Assembly: GCA_910578795.1 (NCBI GenBank)
Contig: CAJTSD010000001.1
Coordinates: 177,841-241,840 of the forward strand
Direction: 5' to 3'
From: an uncultured Lachnospiraceae bacterium
Lineage (GTDB): Bacteria; Bacillota; Clostridia; Lachnospirales; Lachnospiraceae
Length of the DNA: 64,000 nucleotides
Both the position numbers and the translations under genes were made by a program. Positions within the stretch are counted from its first letter, which is position 1, and every line of letters begins with the position of its first letter. Positions 18,406-27,777 of this stretch are shown one piece after another. The notes beneath the pieces are model-generated. The model was given only the letters and a program-made list of their open reading frames with translations. It was not told the origin of the DNA and ran no database searches.

Positions 18406-20984
18406 CGCCTCAAACGACTCATAACCTCAAACATCTTATTCATATCCACCGGCTTTGCCAAATGCTCATTCATTCCGGCATCCTTTGCCATTGTGACGTC
18501 CTCCTCAAATGCATTCGCCGACAGCGCGATAATCGGCACAGTCTTTGCATCTGAGCGATCCAAACCGCGAATCACACGGGTCGCCTCATATCCGCTCATA
18601 ACCGGCATCATCAAATCCATAAGCACGCAGTCAAACGTTCCCGGAGCCGACTGCGCAAACACATCCACGGCAGCTTTTCCGTCGTTTGCGGTTACCACCT
18701 CTGCGCCCGCATCTTTAAGCATAAACTCTACAATTTCACAGTTAATCTCATTGTCCTCCACCAAAAGGACACGCATTCCCGCGATATTGCGCTGTAAATT
18801 CTGCTCCTCATCCGCAGGCTGCACGCTGTGCGTTTCATCAATCCGAATCGGCAGCATAATCCGGACCACGCTGCCTTTGCCAAGCTGACTTTCGATCTCA
18901 ATCGTTCCCTTCATTCGGTCTGTCAGCTTTTTCACAATGGACATGCCAAGCCCGGTGCCGTTGTAGTGCGTTCTTGCGCCTTGCTGCTCCTGCGTAAACA
19001 GTTCAAAAATATGATTCTTAAACTCCTCTTCCATACCGATTCCGGTATCCTCAATCACAAACCGGTAAGTCGCAATTCCATCCTGACACCCCGTTTCCTT
19101 CACCCGGACAGAAACGGAGCCTTGAGGACGGTTATATTTGATGGCGTTATCAATCACATTCATCACAATCTGCCTCAGGTGCAGCGGATTGCCAATCAGC
19201 CTGTCATGCTGCAGGTCAACCTCCTCGAGCGCCAGCCGGACACCCTTCTCCTCCGCCTTGACGGACAATATCGTGATGCAGTCGTCCAATGCCTCATGAA
19301 GGTCAAACGCTTCCTCAACCTCTGCAAGTCTTCCGCTATCCAGCTTACTGACCTGAAGCACATCGTTCACCAGCGACAGCAGATGCTGGGTTGAAACACG
19401 GATTTTTTTCCGGCACGCCTTCTGCTGCTCCAAATCATTTTGGATTTTTTCCATAATTGACAGCATTCCCAAAATACCGTTAATCGGCGTGCGCAAATCA
19501 TGTGACATATGGGAAAGAAATTCGCTTTTTGCCGAGTTGGCACGCCGCACCTTCTCCAAAAGCTCCATAATTGTCTGATCCTGTTTCTTCTTCGTCACCA
19601 TAATTTCCGTAATGTCCTGATGGTATCCGTTCAGGCTGACACCTGATTTTTCAAAGGTCTTGTCAGGGACGCCGCCGCAGCGGACATATATTTTCCCCCA
19701 TTCAGGGTGGTGCCACGGATAAATAACCTCCGAACGTCCGGTTTCCAGCATCTCTTTTACTGAATCCTGCACCATTTCCACATAATCCGGCTCAACATTA
19801 TCAAACCAATGACGGTAACACTCCTCCGGTCCAATGTCGTCCGATACGCCCAAAAGAATCCGCATCGTCCGGTCTGCATACATTCTCGGCTGGCACCCGT
19901 CCTCCATCTCAATCGTCCAAATTCCGGTCCTTGCACCCTCTAAAATATCCTCCAGGCTCTGCCGTGCCTCCAGCTTATATTTCTCTTCCTGCTCCACCAC
20001 AGCATTGACGTCCCGCAAGGCAAAAATCGCCCAATGCTCTTCCTGTGTCTTTTCCGTTGAGGAAAAATGAATCTCCATATGATTCAATCCAATAACACTG
20101 TCTTTTACCTGATAGCAGACAAAAAACTTCTTCTTTGTCATAAGCTGCGCAAGTACGTAGTCCTTATCTGTCACGACGCGAAGCCGCTCCTGGTCCCGGG
20201 GATCCACAAAACGGGATATATACTGCTCCATAGCCTTCTCATAACCGTACGCAAACTGAACAGCCCAATCCATGCTCCGCAGTTCGCTGTTGCGGTATAT
20301 CTCGCACTCGCCTGTATCAAAATTCACCATATAAATCCCCAAATAATCCACGCTAAGCGCATGGAGAACGTTATAGCTTCTCTTTTGAAGCTCGCGAACC
20401 AAATTGCGCTGTTTTAGAGAAGACACAATAAAATATGCCGCCGTCTGAAGCATATTTGACGCATATTCCAAAGACTTTACAGGCGGATTATCCACACCGT
20501 AAAATCCTATAATCTTTTCTCCATTATAAAGAGGAACCACCACAAGAGAATGAATGTTCTGCCGCTTCAGGTTTTCATATTGAAGGGGGTCACTCTCCCT
20601 GATGTCTTCCAAACGCTCAATGACAATATGCCTGCCAATCCTAAAATTCTGATACCAGGACGCACACACCTCTGGGGGAACATTCTGAAGATTTTCCTTT
20701 TCCGGTTCCACCCCATCGGCAACCCACTCATACGTATTGTCGTCGCCGCCGGACGCGTTCTGTTCAAATATATAAGTCCGCTCCCCGTTCAGCGCCTTTC
20801 CCAAATGCTCGAGCAGCACCTCCAGCGTACGGTCCGGAATCTCCTCCTGCAGGGCAACGCGAAGACCCTCATTGATAACGGTCTCCAAATTTTGAACGCT
20901 CTTCATATCATTATGCTGCTTACAGCTCTCATCAGCCAAAGCGGCTTTGCCAGTCTGTTCAAAAAGCTTATCTGAATAATTCAT
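18402..20984 (-). CDS. Cytoplasmic hybrid sensor histidine kinase/response regulator
   Basis: An 860-residue signalling protein without membrane segments. A GAF-like domain (about 30-200) and a PAS domain (about 345-470) precede a HisKA helix with the phospho-acceptor His495 in MSHDLRTP. A HATPase domain follows (N box NVIDNAIKYN, G1 DTGIGM, G2 GTGLGMSIV), then a C-terminal receiver with phospho-acceptor Asp790 in LMDLMMP and the Lys in AKPVD. Phosphate would pass from His495 to Asp790. No separate output regulator is adjacent, so the downstream step is unknown. GGGGGG lies 7 nt before the ATG at 20984, which is favoured over the longer frame. Confidence 0.95.
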   Translation of the reverse strand: MNYSDKLFEQTGKAALADESCKQHNDMKSVQNLETVINEGLRVALQEEIPDRTLEVLLEHLGKALNGERTYIFEQNASGGDDNTYEWVADGVEPEKENLQNVPPEVCASWYQNFRIGRHIVIERLEDIRESDPLQYENLKRQNIHSLVVVPLYNGEKIIGFYGVDNPPVKSLEYASNMLQTAAYFIVSSLKQRNLVRELQKRSYNVLHALSVDYLGIYMVNFDTGECEIYRNSELRSMDWAVQFAYGYEKAMEQYISRFVDPRDQERLRVVTDKDYVLAQLMTKKKFFVCYQVKDSVIGLNHMEIHFSSTEKTQEEHWAIFALRDVNAVVEQEEKYKLEARQSLEDILEGARTGIWTIEMEDGCQPRMYADRTMRILLGVSDDIGPEECYRHWFDNVEPDYVEMVQDSVKEMLETGRSEVIYPWHHPEWGKIYVRCGGVPDKTFEKSGVSLNGYHQDITEIMVTKKKQDQTIMELLEKVRRANSAKSEFLSHMSHDLRTPINGILGMLSIMEKIQNDLEQQKACRKKIRVSTQHLLSLVNDVLQVSKLDSGRLAEVEEAFDLHEALDDCITILSVKAEEKGVRLALEEVDLQHDRLIGNPLHLRQIVMNVIDNAIKYNRPQGSVSVRVKETGCQDGIATYRFVIEDTGIGMEEEFKNHIFELFTQEQQGARTHYNGTGLGMSIVKKLTDRMKGTIEIESQLGKGSVVRIMLPIRIDETHSVQPADEEQNLQRNIAGMRVLLVEDNEINCEIVEFMLKDAGAEVVTANDGKAAVDVFAQSAPGTFDCVLMDLMMPVMSGYEATRVIRGLDRSDAKTVPIIALSANAFEEDVTMAKDAGMNEHLAKPVDMNKMFEVMSRLRR

Positions 20985-21035
20985 ATGCCTGCCCCCCATA
21001 TAAATTCTGCCGCAAAAATCAGCAATATCCGTATT

Positions 21036-21064
21036 ATATTACCATATGCCCCCAATTGCGTCAA
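21036..21064 (-). promoter_or_regulatory. Promoter of the hybrid histidine kinase
   Basis: Minus strand: TTGACG, 17-bp spacer, TAATAT, with the -10 about 50 bp upstream of the kinase ATG. Confidence 0.6.
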
Positions 21065-21156
21065 TACAGGGCACAAAGGCAAAACCAGACTTCCCCGAAA
21101 TCCTTATGCAAGTCGACATTTGACCCGTTACATGCAGAAAAAATGTACACAAAAAA

Positions 21157-21202
21157 GTTTTCCCTTGTCAAAAATGCCATAAGACAAAAAACAAGGGAAA
21201 AC
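21157..21202 (-). terminator. Terminator after xylB
   Basis: 12-bp perfect arms (GTTTTCCCTTGT and complement) around a T/A-rich loop, followed on the minus strand by CTTTTTTG. It lies just after the xylB stop. Confidence 0.85.
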
Positions 21203-21208
21203 GACTTC

Positions 21209-22684
21209 TTACTGAATATCCGCAAAAATTCCTTTCACCGCCGGATACACTTTCCTAAACTTCTGATACCGCTCCTCATACCGCTTTGCAATCTCTGCGT
21301 CAGGCTCTATCGTATCTACCACCTTCACAAGACGGTCCGCCGCTTCCTGAACCGACGCATATTCCCCACATGCCACAGCCGCAAGAATGGCTCCGCCGTA
21401 TCCCGGTCCTTCCTCACTCTCGATTATATCCAAACGAATATTCAAAACATTCGCAAAAATCTTTTTCCAAAGCGGGCTTTTCGCACCGCCGCCGCAGATT
21501 TTTGATGCCTGAATGTCAATCCCAAGGCTCTTCGCCACCTCAAACGAATCACGGATTGCAAACGCAACGCCCTCCAAAACCGCCTGATACAAATCCGCTC
21601 TTGAAGAGTCCATCGTCATGCCGATAAACGTTCCCCTCGCATTCGCGTCATTGTGCGGTGAACGCTCGCCCATCAAATAAGGAAGAAAATAAACATGATT
21701 ATTTCCCAGCTTTTCATCGGTAATCGGCTCCTGCTCCTTTGCAAAATCCGTCGTCTGTAAGATTTCTTCCATCCACCACTTATTGCAGGACGCCGCGCTC
21801 AGCATACAGCCCATCAGATGATAACTGCCGTCCGCGTGCGCAAACGAATGCAGCGCATTGTTTTTATCCACGCCAAATGTCCTGTTGGAAATAAAAATCG
21901 TGCCGCTCGTTCCAAGTGAAATATTGCATCTTGCATCGCCGACCGTTCCGGTTCCGATTGCCGCCGCGGCATTATCGCCTGCGCCTGCCGCAACCTTAAC
22001 GCCTTCCGAAAAACCAAGCTCCTTTGCAACATCCGGCTTTAACGTTCCGACAACCTCATAGCTCTCATAAATCTTTGCAAGCTGCGACTCTCTGATACCG
22101 CAAATTGCAATCATTTCCTTCGACCAGCGCTTGTGCTCCACATCAAACAAAAGCATACCGGACGCATCCGACACATCGGTACAGAAGCTGCCCGTCAGCA
22201 TATACGCGATATAGTCCTTGGGCAGCATAATCTTTTCTATTTTCGCAAAATTCTCAGGCTCATTATTTTTTACCCACAGAATCTTCGGTGCGGTAAAGCC
22301 CGTGAATGCGATATTGGCAGTATACTTCGAAAGCTTATCCTTCCCGATTTCATTGTTCAGATAATCCGTTTCTGCCTGCGTCCTGCCGTCGTTCCAAAGG
22401 ATTGCCGGACGAATCACATTGTCGTCCTTATCCAAAATGACAAGCCCGTGCATCTGACCGCCAAAACTGATACCTGCAATTTTGGTCTTGTCAAACTCGC
22501 GTGTCAAAAGCTTCAAGCCCTCTTTCACCGCGCACCACCAGTCCTCGGGCTTTTGCTCGCTCCAGCCCGGATTGGGGAAATAAAGGGGATACTCCTTTGA
22601 CACAACATTCACAATCTTTCCGTTTCCCTCCATCAAAAGAAGCTTCACCGCCGAGGTTCCCAAATCAACACCTATGTAATACAT
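21209..22684 (-). CDS. xylB: Xylulokinase (FGGY carbohydrate kinase)
   Basis: Phosphorylates D-xylulose to xylulose 5-phosphate for the pentose phosphate pathway. The 491-residue protein has two actin-like ATPase lobes: MYYIGVDLGTSAVKLLL at the N-terminus, FGGQMHGLV near 78, the catalytic-Asp region AAGAGDNAAAAIGTG near 230, SLGTSGTIF near 255, and the C-terminal CGGGAKSPLWKKI near 400. An Ala-Asn-type substrate loop MHG matches XylB rather than glycerol kinase. It stands alone, with its own promoter and terminator and no xylA or transporter nearby, so the exact substrate remains an inference. Confidence 0.92.
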   Translation of the reverse strand: MYYIGVDLGTSAVKLLLMEGNGKIVNVVSKEYPLYFPNPGWSEQKPEDWWCAVKEGLKLLTREFDKTKIAGISFGGQMHGLVILDKDDNVIRPAILWNDGRTQAETDYLNNEIGKDKLSKYTANIAFTGFTAPKILWVKNNEPENFAKIEKIMLPKDYIAYMLTGSFCTDVSDASGMLLFDVEHKRWSKEMIAICGIRESQLAKIYESYEVVGTLKPDVAKELGFSEGVKVAAGAGDNAAAAIGTGTVGDARCNISLGTSGTIFISNRTFGVDKNNALHSFAHADGSYHLMGCMLSAASCNKWWMEEILQTTDFAKEQEPITDEKLGNNHVYFLPYLMGERSPHNDANARGTFIGMTMDSSRADLYQAVLEGVAFAIRDSFEVAKSLGIDIQASKICGGGAKSPLWKKIFANVLNIRLDIIESEEGPGYGGAILAAVACGEYASVQEAADRLVKVVDTIEPDAEIAKRYEERYQKFRKVYPAVKGIFADIQ

Positions 22685-22732
22685 ACCGCACCCGTCCTTT
22701 CATTATTGAATTTTTCCGCTATTGATATTATA

Positions 22733-22761
22733 ACTATAGCATCGTGCACGAGCACGGTCAA
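22733..22761 (-). promoter_or_regulatory. xylB promoter with dyad in the spacer
   Basis: Minus strand: TTGACC, 17-bp spacer, TATAGT. The spacer holds an inverted repeat CGTGC-N4-GCACG (22743-22756), placed where a bound repressor would block polymerase. Confidence 0.7.
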
Positions 22762-22784
22762 GGAAAATCTCACAAATACATACA

Positions 22785-22820
22785 GTCAAATACCTCGCAG
22801 CAAGCTGCAAGGTATTTGAC
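22785..22820. repeat. Long intergenic hairpin between trmL and xylB promoter
   Basis: Arms GTCAAATACCT (22785-22795) and its complement (22810-22820), continuing inward as GCAG/CTGC with one mismatch around a CAAG loop. No T-run follows. The neighbouring sequence to 22890 repeats related words (GTCAAATG, TGCAAGCAGC). No gene is seen in the 213-bp gap. Confidence 0.7.
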
Positions 22821-22897
22821 CCTCGCGGCAGTCGTCAAATGTCTGCAAGCAGCCACTTGACTCATTGCTCGCGGGAATAAAGGAACCTAAAAATTTT

Positions 22898-23404
22898 TTA
22901 TGACCGCCAATCCCTATGATGCAGCGCACCTTCCAACTGCATATGGGGAAATCCCTGCTGTCTAAGCGCCTCATACAAAACAATGCTCACGCTGTTTGAT
23001 AAATTCAGGCTGCGAATCTTATCCAGCATCGGTATCCGAATGCAGGTATCCTCATAATCCACAAGAATTTCCTCCGGTATCCCTGCGCTCTCCCTGCCAA
23101 ACATGATAAAATCATGTTCCCCAAATGAAGCCTCCGAATAAACTTTTCTTGCCTTCGTCGTCGCCATCCAAAGCTTCGCGTCAGGATTGTCCGTAAAATT
23201 CTTTTCTAAAAATTCCTCAAAATTCATATACCTGCGCACATCTAAGTGCTCCCAGTAATCCATTCCCGCGCGGCGCAGCTCCTTGCCTGTCAGCCGGAAG
23301 CCAAGCGGCTCTATCAGGTGCAGCACGGTCCCCGTCGCAACACAGGTTCGCCCGATATTCCCCGTATTTGCCGGAATCTCCGGCTGATGCAGTACAATGT
23401 TCAT
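22898..23404 (-). CDS. trmL: tRNA (cytidine/uridine-34-2'-O)-methyltransferase TrmL
   Basis: Methylates the wobble-base ribose of leucine tRNAs using S-adenosylmethionine. The 168-residue protein is a SPOUT-fold enzyme: MNIVLHQPEIPANTGNIGRT at the start, MFGRESAGIP near 100, and the knot-forming C-terminal LNLSNSVSIVLYEALRQ. The frame extends 53 codons upstream, but that part overlaps the aminotransferase and is a shadow; the ATG at 23404 begins one base after that gene's stop. Last gene of the VanW-AIR-Lrp-aminotransferase operon. Confidence 0.93.
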   Translation of the reverse strand: MNIVLHQPEIPANTGNIGRTCVATGTVLHLIEPLGFRLTGKELRRAGMDYWEHLDVRRYMNFEEFLEKNFTDNPDAKLWMATTKARKVYSEASFGEHDFIMFGRESAGIPEEILVDYEDTCIRIPMLDKIRSLNLSNSVSIVLYEALRQQGFPHMQLEGALHHRDWRS

Positions 23405-23405
23405 A

Positions 23406-24587
23406 TTATGCTCCCTGCGCATTGCGCAGCTTCGTGACAAACCGCTCCAAACGCCCAATCGCAATCTTGAGCTTCTCCAGCGAATACGCATACGAAATAC
23501 GCAAAAAGCCCTCGCCGCAGTCGCCAAACGCCGTGCCCGGCACAACCGCCACCTTCTCCGCATCCAAGAATTTCATGGCAAACTCATCGCTCGTCATGCC
23601 AAATTCCTTGATGCACGGAAATATGTAAAACGCCCCAAACGGCTCAAAGCACGAAAGCCCCATCTCCTGAAACGCATGTACCAAAAACCGCCTTCTCTGA
23701 TTGTAGGACTCCCGCATCTTCTGCACGTCCTCATCGCCGTTTCGCATCGCGTCAATCGCCGCATACTGCGAAGTCGTCGGCGCACACATAATACAAAACT
23801 GGTGTATCTTGTACATCTGTTCGATGATATGTGCCGGCGCGCACGCATATCCAAGCCGCCAGCCCGTCATCGCGTGGGATTTCGAAAAGCCGTTAATCAA
23901 AACCGTGCGCTCCCACATGCCGTCAATATTTGCAATCGACACATGCTTCTCCGTATAGCAAAGCTCCGAATAAATCTCGTCGGAAAGCACGAATAAATCG
24001 TGCTTTTTAATGACCTCGGCAATTGCCTCCAAATCCTTGCGCTCCATAATCGCACCCGTAGGATTGTTTGGGAACGGCAAAATCAAAATCTTCGTCTTAT
24101 CCGTAATCGCGTCCTCAAGCTCCTGTGCAGTTAGTCTGAACTGATTCTCGTTTTTCAGCTCAATAATCACAGGCTTTGCGCCCGCAAGCACGGCACACGG
24201 CTCATAGGAAACATAGCTTGGCTGCGGAATCAGCACCTCATCGCCCGGGTCAACCATCGCGCGAAGCGCAATGTCAATCGCCTCCGAACCGCCGACCGTC
24301 ACAAGAATTTCCTCTCTCGCGTCATAGCTTAAATCATATCTTCTCTTTAAATATTTGCCAATCTCCTCCCGAAGCTCCACAAGTCCCGCATTCGAGGTAT
24401 AAAAAGTGCGTCCCTTTTCCAGCGAATAAATACCCTCATCGCGGATATGCCACGGCGTTTCAAAATCCGGCTCGCCCACACCGAGGGAAATCACGTCAGG
24501 GTCGTTCATTTCGCTTACAATATCAAAAAACTTGCGGATGCCCGAAGGCTTTATTTGTGTGATTGTACTTGATAATGGATTTCTCAT
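23406..24587 (-). CDS. PLP-dependent aminotransferase, class I/II
   Basis: A 393-residue fold-type I aminotransferase of the aspartate/aromatic group. Motifs: SLGVGEPDFETP near 35, YTSNAGLVELREEI substrate-side loop, FPNNPTGA near 172, SDEIYSEL near 204, and the PLP Lys236 in INGFSKSHAMTGWRLGY. The amino donor cannot be fixed from sequence. Its ATG overlaps the stop of the Lrp regulator by ATGA, so the two are translationally coupled. This Lrp-aminotransferase pair suggests amino-acid-responsive control. Confidence 0.93.
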   Translation of the reverse strand: MRNPLSSTITQIKPSGIRKFFDIVSEMNDPDVISLGVGEPDFETPWHIRDEGIYSLEKGRTFYTSNAGLVELREEIGKYLKRRYDLSYDAREEILVTVGGSEAIDIALRAMVDPGDEVLIPQPSYVSYEPCAVLAGAKPVIIELKNENQFRLTAQELEDAITDKTKILILPFPNNPTGAIMERKDLEAIAEVIKKHDLFVLSDEIYSELCYTEKHVSIANIDGMWERTVLINGFSKSHAMTGWRLGYACAPAHIIEQMYKIHQFCIMCAPTTSQYAAIDAMRNGDEDVQKMRESYNQRRRFLVHAFQEMGLSCFEPFGAFYIFPCIKEFGMTSDEFAMKFLDAEKVAVVPGTAFGDCGEGFLRISYAYSLEKLKIAIGRLERFVTKLRNAQGA

Positions 24588-25066
24588 GGTGTTATCTGCA
24601 TCCTTTCATCCGTTTCTTTCTTTCCAAGAATTGTGCCGTGGTCCTTGTATTTCTTTAAAATAAAGTGCGTTGCCGTGCTGATGACAGCCTCCAATGTAGA
24701 AAGCTTTTCCGACACAAAACGCGATACTTCCTTGAGCGATTTTCCCTCAATCGTCACGAGAAGGTCATAACCGCCCGAAATCAGATAGACTGCATGAACC
24801 TCCGGGTATTTGTAAATGCGCTCCGCCACGCTGTCAAAACCGTTCCCGCGCTGCGGCGTCACACGCACTTCAATGAGCGCGTTCACCTTCTCCACATCCG
24901 TCTTTTCCCAGTCAATCAGCGTATGGTAGCCGCAGATTACGCCCTCCTGCTCCATTTTAGCCATTTCATTGATAATTGTCACTTCATCGACGCCGAGAAT
25001 AATTGCAAGCTCCTTCAAATCAATTCTGCTGTTTTTTTCTATAATTGCTAAAATTTGTTCTCTCAT
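24584..25066 (-). CDS. Lrp/AsnC-family transcription regulator
   Basis: A 160-residue feast/famine regulator. Residues 1-50 form the winged helix (REQILAIIEKNSRIDLKELA, then LGVDEVTIINEMAKME), and the C-terminal RAM domain contains VNALIEVRVTP and GGYDLLVTIEGKS, the usual amino-acid binding and octamer-forming region. The true start is the ATG at 25066, right after the AIR-like gene's stop; the longer frame is a shadow of that gene. AAAGGAG lies 13 nt upstream. It probably controls the aminotransferase it overlaps. Confidence 0.92.
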   Translation of the reverse strand: MREQILAIIEKNSRIDLKELAIILGVDEVTIINEMAKMEQEGVICGYHTLIDWEKTDVEKVNALIEVRVTPQRGNGFDSVAERIYKYPEVHAVYLISGGYDLLVTIEGKSLKEVSRFVSEKLSTLEAVISTATHFILKKYKDHGTILGKKETDERMQITP

Positions 25067-25070
25067 TTTA

Positions 25071-26108
25071 TTAACTGTTCTCCTTTCGATTTTTCTCTTC
25101 ATAATACTTATATAGTTCATCGCCCCGCACAGGCTCAAGAAATCTGATTTCGTCCGCATGACGGATAATCCTGTCATTTCCCTGCGTAATTTTTCCAATC
25201 ACAGACGAAACAATTCCGCTCTCCGCAAGCGCTTCCACGAAAGCACCTCCATTTGGACACGTAATCAGCAGGCTTCCTGCCGCCATCAGTTCATAGGGGT
25301 TTCGGTCAAAATATTCGCATACCTCAATGGTTTCCTGCCTTACGGGTATGCTGCATAAGTCTGCGACCAGTCCGACACCGTTCCTTGCAGCCAGCTCCCA
25401 AAGTCCGCCGAAAATTCCGCCCTCGCGCACTGCCTGCATATCACTTGCGCCGGACTTCACGGCGGTTGCCGCCTCCGGAATGACGGATAAATACCTGAAA
25501 AAGCCTGCTGCCTCGTCTACAATGTCCGCCGGATAGCGCGCCCTTAGTTCCTCCTGACTGCTCCTTGCAATCAGCGCGGTTCCTTCCAGTCCAATCCACT
25601 TCGTCATCACAATGTCATCACCCGGTTCTGCCCCCCGCATCCGGACCGGATTGCGGCACTCCATATGAATCGTACAATTTGCAGTTTCCATGCAAATCCA
25701 CGGCAAAGCCTGCACGCTTACGTTGATGGGCAAAACTCCCAGCGCATCTGCCCTTTGCGCCATTTCCGCAAGCATATCGCGCACCTTGATTTCACGCAGC
25801 TTTTCCGGAACAAAAAGCGTAATGTAAGCATATGCCTGACGTTCCGCGCATAAGCCCCCGCACCTTGACACAATGCTGTTTAGCGCCGCTTCAAAAGCAC
25901 GCAGTACGGCATTTTTTCCGCCTGCCGATGCCTGAGCACATACAAATCCAGTTTCAATCGCATTCGTATCCCCCTCATCCGCACAAGGGAAAAAAGCGCA
26001 GAAATCCCCTCTCTCTGCGCCATTGTAACTATTTTTAGTTTGCGTTGAATTAATCACCTTCACGACCGAACGCTCATAAATGTCTTCGTTCAGTTTTCCG
26101 TAGTTCAT
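25071..26108 (-). CDS. AIR-synthase-related (PurM/HypE-fold) protein
   Basis: 345 residues. The C-terminal half is the AIR synthase C domain: REGGIFGGLWELAARNGVG near 225, IPVRQETIEVCEYFDRNPY near 260, and GSLLITCPNGGAFVEALAE near 290. The middle has a shortened N-domain (GDDIVMTKWIGLEG). The usual Asp-rich ATP motifs are weak, and there is no C-terminal Cys as in HypE, nor purine or hydrogenase genes nearby. So neither PurM nor HypE function is supported. It may bind ATP and an unknown metabolite. The ATG at 26108 has GGGGAT 8 nt upstream; the longer frame overlaps vanW. Confidence 0.8.
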   Translation of the reverse strand: MNYGKLNEDIYERSVVKVINSTQTKNSYNGAERGDFCAFFPCADEGDTNAIETGFVCAQASAGGKNAVLRAFEAALNSIVSRCGGLCAERQAYAYITLFVPEKLREIKVRDMLAEMAQRADALGVLPINVSVQALPWICMETANCTIHMECRNPVRMRGAEPGDDIVMTKWIGLEGTALIARSSQEELRARYPADIVDEAAGFFRYLSVIPEAATAVKSGASDMQAVREGGIFGGLWELAARNGVGLVADLCSIPVRQETIEVCEYFDRNPYELMAAGSLLITCPNGGAFVEALAESGIVSSVIGKITQGNDRIIRHADEIRFLEPVRGDELYKYYEEKNRKENS

Positions 26109-26139
26109 ACTAAAAGATCCCCTTATATCGAATATATGT

Positions 26140-27693
26140 TTACGGTTCTGCCTGCTGTTGTGCTTCCAGCTGTGCCTGCTGCTGCTGTTGCAGTGCCTGA
26201 TAATAAGCCTCCAAATCCGCCTGCTGCTGTGCCGCCGCCGCAATCTCTGCCTTTATAGCCGCTGCCTCCGCTTTGCATGTGTCAATGCTTCCTGACGCAA
26301 TCGCCGCCTGCATCCGTGCTGCGTGCACGGGATTATCTGTACTTGTTCCCACCGTAGCCGTTCGCGGGGAAACCTTATATGTGCTCTTATTAATGACATC
26401 CCGACTCACTTCAACGCCGTTCTCCTCAACAACCTTCCAAAGCTGTGCCGTATAGCCGATATGCGCGGACTGTACGTCAATATAGCCAATTCCCTGACCG
26501 GGCGCTTCCGTAATTACCTCATGGTCAGGACGCGTAACGGACAATGTTTCACTCTCGTAGCGTACCTTATGTCCGGGATCCCGTTCCTCCACACCATATA
26601 TTGTAAACGTAATCTGCTTATTTTCCGTATGCCCTTCTATATAAACCGGATTGCTTAAATTATTGACAAACTTGAAATCCTTGCCGGATGATTCTGCGAT
26701 TGCCGCGTCCATGGACGGTTCTACATATGCCACAATCATCGAGTGGTTGTTCCTTTCCGTCACTTCGAACTCCGACAAAAGCACCGCATTGTAAAGGGTT
26801 GTCGAAACCTGACAGATACCACCGCCCAAGCTCTCCACAACCTTTCCGTTCAGATAAGAGCCAGCCGGAAAATAACCGTTCTCTTCCGTAAAGGGCTTAA
26901 TTGCCTCATAGGTCGAAAATTCATCACCCGGATAAAGGATTGTGGAATTAATCAGCCTGCATCCATTCTCTACATTTTTACATCTTGCAGCGCTGCTTGT
27001 TGAATAGCTTGTTGAAAACGTTCCCAACACATCTGTCAGCTTGGAAAGCTCCTCTGCGCTACCCCTTGGCTCTGTTACGTCTATCACCAAATCGATTGCC
27101 GCATCCTGATAATCCCACTCACTCGAGGTCAGATACTCCGCGATTGCCAACAGTGATTCTTCGATATTAACAGCCTCACCCGTCTGACCCTCCTCAATCT
27201 GAAAAGAACCGTCAACACGCGTCATTGTCGCATTTTTAGCAGGAATATCGTATTCTGTACACTGCTCCTCAAGCACCGCCTTCACGGCACTCTCATCAAG
27301 TGACAATTCAAGGTCATAAACCTTATTCCCCTTCTTCAAATCCTGTATTGCAATATAACGTTTGATAAAATTTCCCTTTTTTCCAACCGACGCCGCCTCT
27401 TCCAGCGCATCTGTATTCTCCCATTTTAGTCCAAGCTCACCGGCAGTTACTGCCACATAACAGTTACCTGCAACGCCAAGTGTCACATTTTTGCTTTTGA
27501 GCCCTTCCACGAATTGGCTGACCGCCTGCGTCGCCTCATCAACAGTCATACCCGAAAGATCCACATCGCCAATGTAAACACCGCTCAGTATGGTATCATT
27601 CTCCTCCCTCGCCTGTACCGCAGCCGCATCAAAACTGCACACAAATGCAAGCATCAATGCAAACATCCACAGAATCCTGAAAATTTTTTTCAT
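26140..27693 (-). CDS. Secreted VanW-domain protein (YoaR-like)
   Basis: About 517 residues, exported. A signal peptide (FRILWMFALMLAFVCSFDAAAVQA) is followed by a peptidoglycan-binding-type PG_binding_4 domain (about 40-215) and the VanW domain (about 220-350), with its CRLINSTILYPGDEFS and GGGICQVSTTLYNAVL motifs. A G5-like strand region and a Gln/Ala-rich low-complexity tail close the protein. VanW proteins are cell-envelope proteins of unsettled biochemistry; this one need not mean vancomycin resistance. ATG at 27693 or 27705 are both possible. It leads the operon that continues to trmL. Confidence 0.9.
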   Translation of the reverse strand: MKKIFRILWMFALMLAFVCSFDAAAVQAREENDTILSGVYIGDVDLSGMTVDEATQAVSQFVEGLKSKNVTLGVAGNCYVAVTAGELGLKWENTDALEEAASVGKKGNFIKRYIAIQDLKKGNKVYDLELSLDESAVKAVLEEQCTEYDIPAKNATMTRVDGSFQIEEGQTGEAVNIEESLLAIAEYLTSSEWDYQDAAIDLVIDVTEPRGSAEELSKLTDVLGTFSTSYSTSSAARCKNVENGCRLINSTILYPGDEFSTYEAIKPFTEENGYFPAGSYLNGKVVESLGGGICQVSTTLYNAVLLSEFEVTERNNHSMIVAYVEPSMDAAIAESSGKDFKFVNNLSNPVYIEGHTENKQITFTIYGVEERDPGHKVRYESETLSVTRPDHEVITEAPGQGIGYIDVQSAHIGYTAQLWKVVEENGVEVSRDVINKSTYKVSPRTATVGTSTDNPVHAARMQAAIASGSIDTCKAEAAAIKAEIAAAAQQQADLEAYYQALQQQQQAQLEAQQQAEP

Positions 27694-27777
27694 ATCACTA
27701 ACCATGCCTTTCCCAAATTAATTATCCGAATGGCTTGTAATTTACATAACTTATGTATTATAATATCAGATAGTATT

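Noticed and set aside
21209..22684. Xylose utilisation operon
   Set aside because: Only xylB is here, with its own promoter and terminator; no isomerase or transporter adjacent.
25071..26108. HypE hydrogenase maturation assignment
   Set aside because: No C-terminal Cys motif and no hydrogenase genes nearby.
26140..27693. Vancomycin resistance gene
   Set aside because: VanW domains are common in envelope proteins; no vanA/B/H/X/S/R genes are present.
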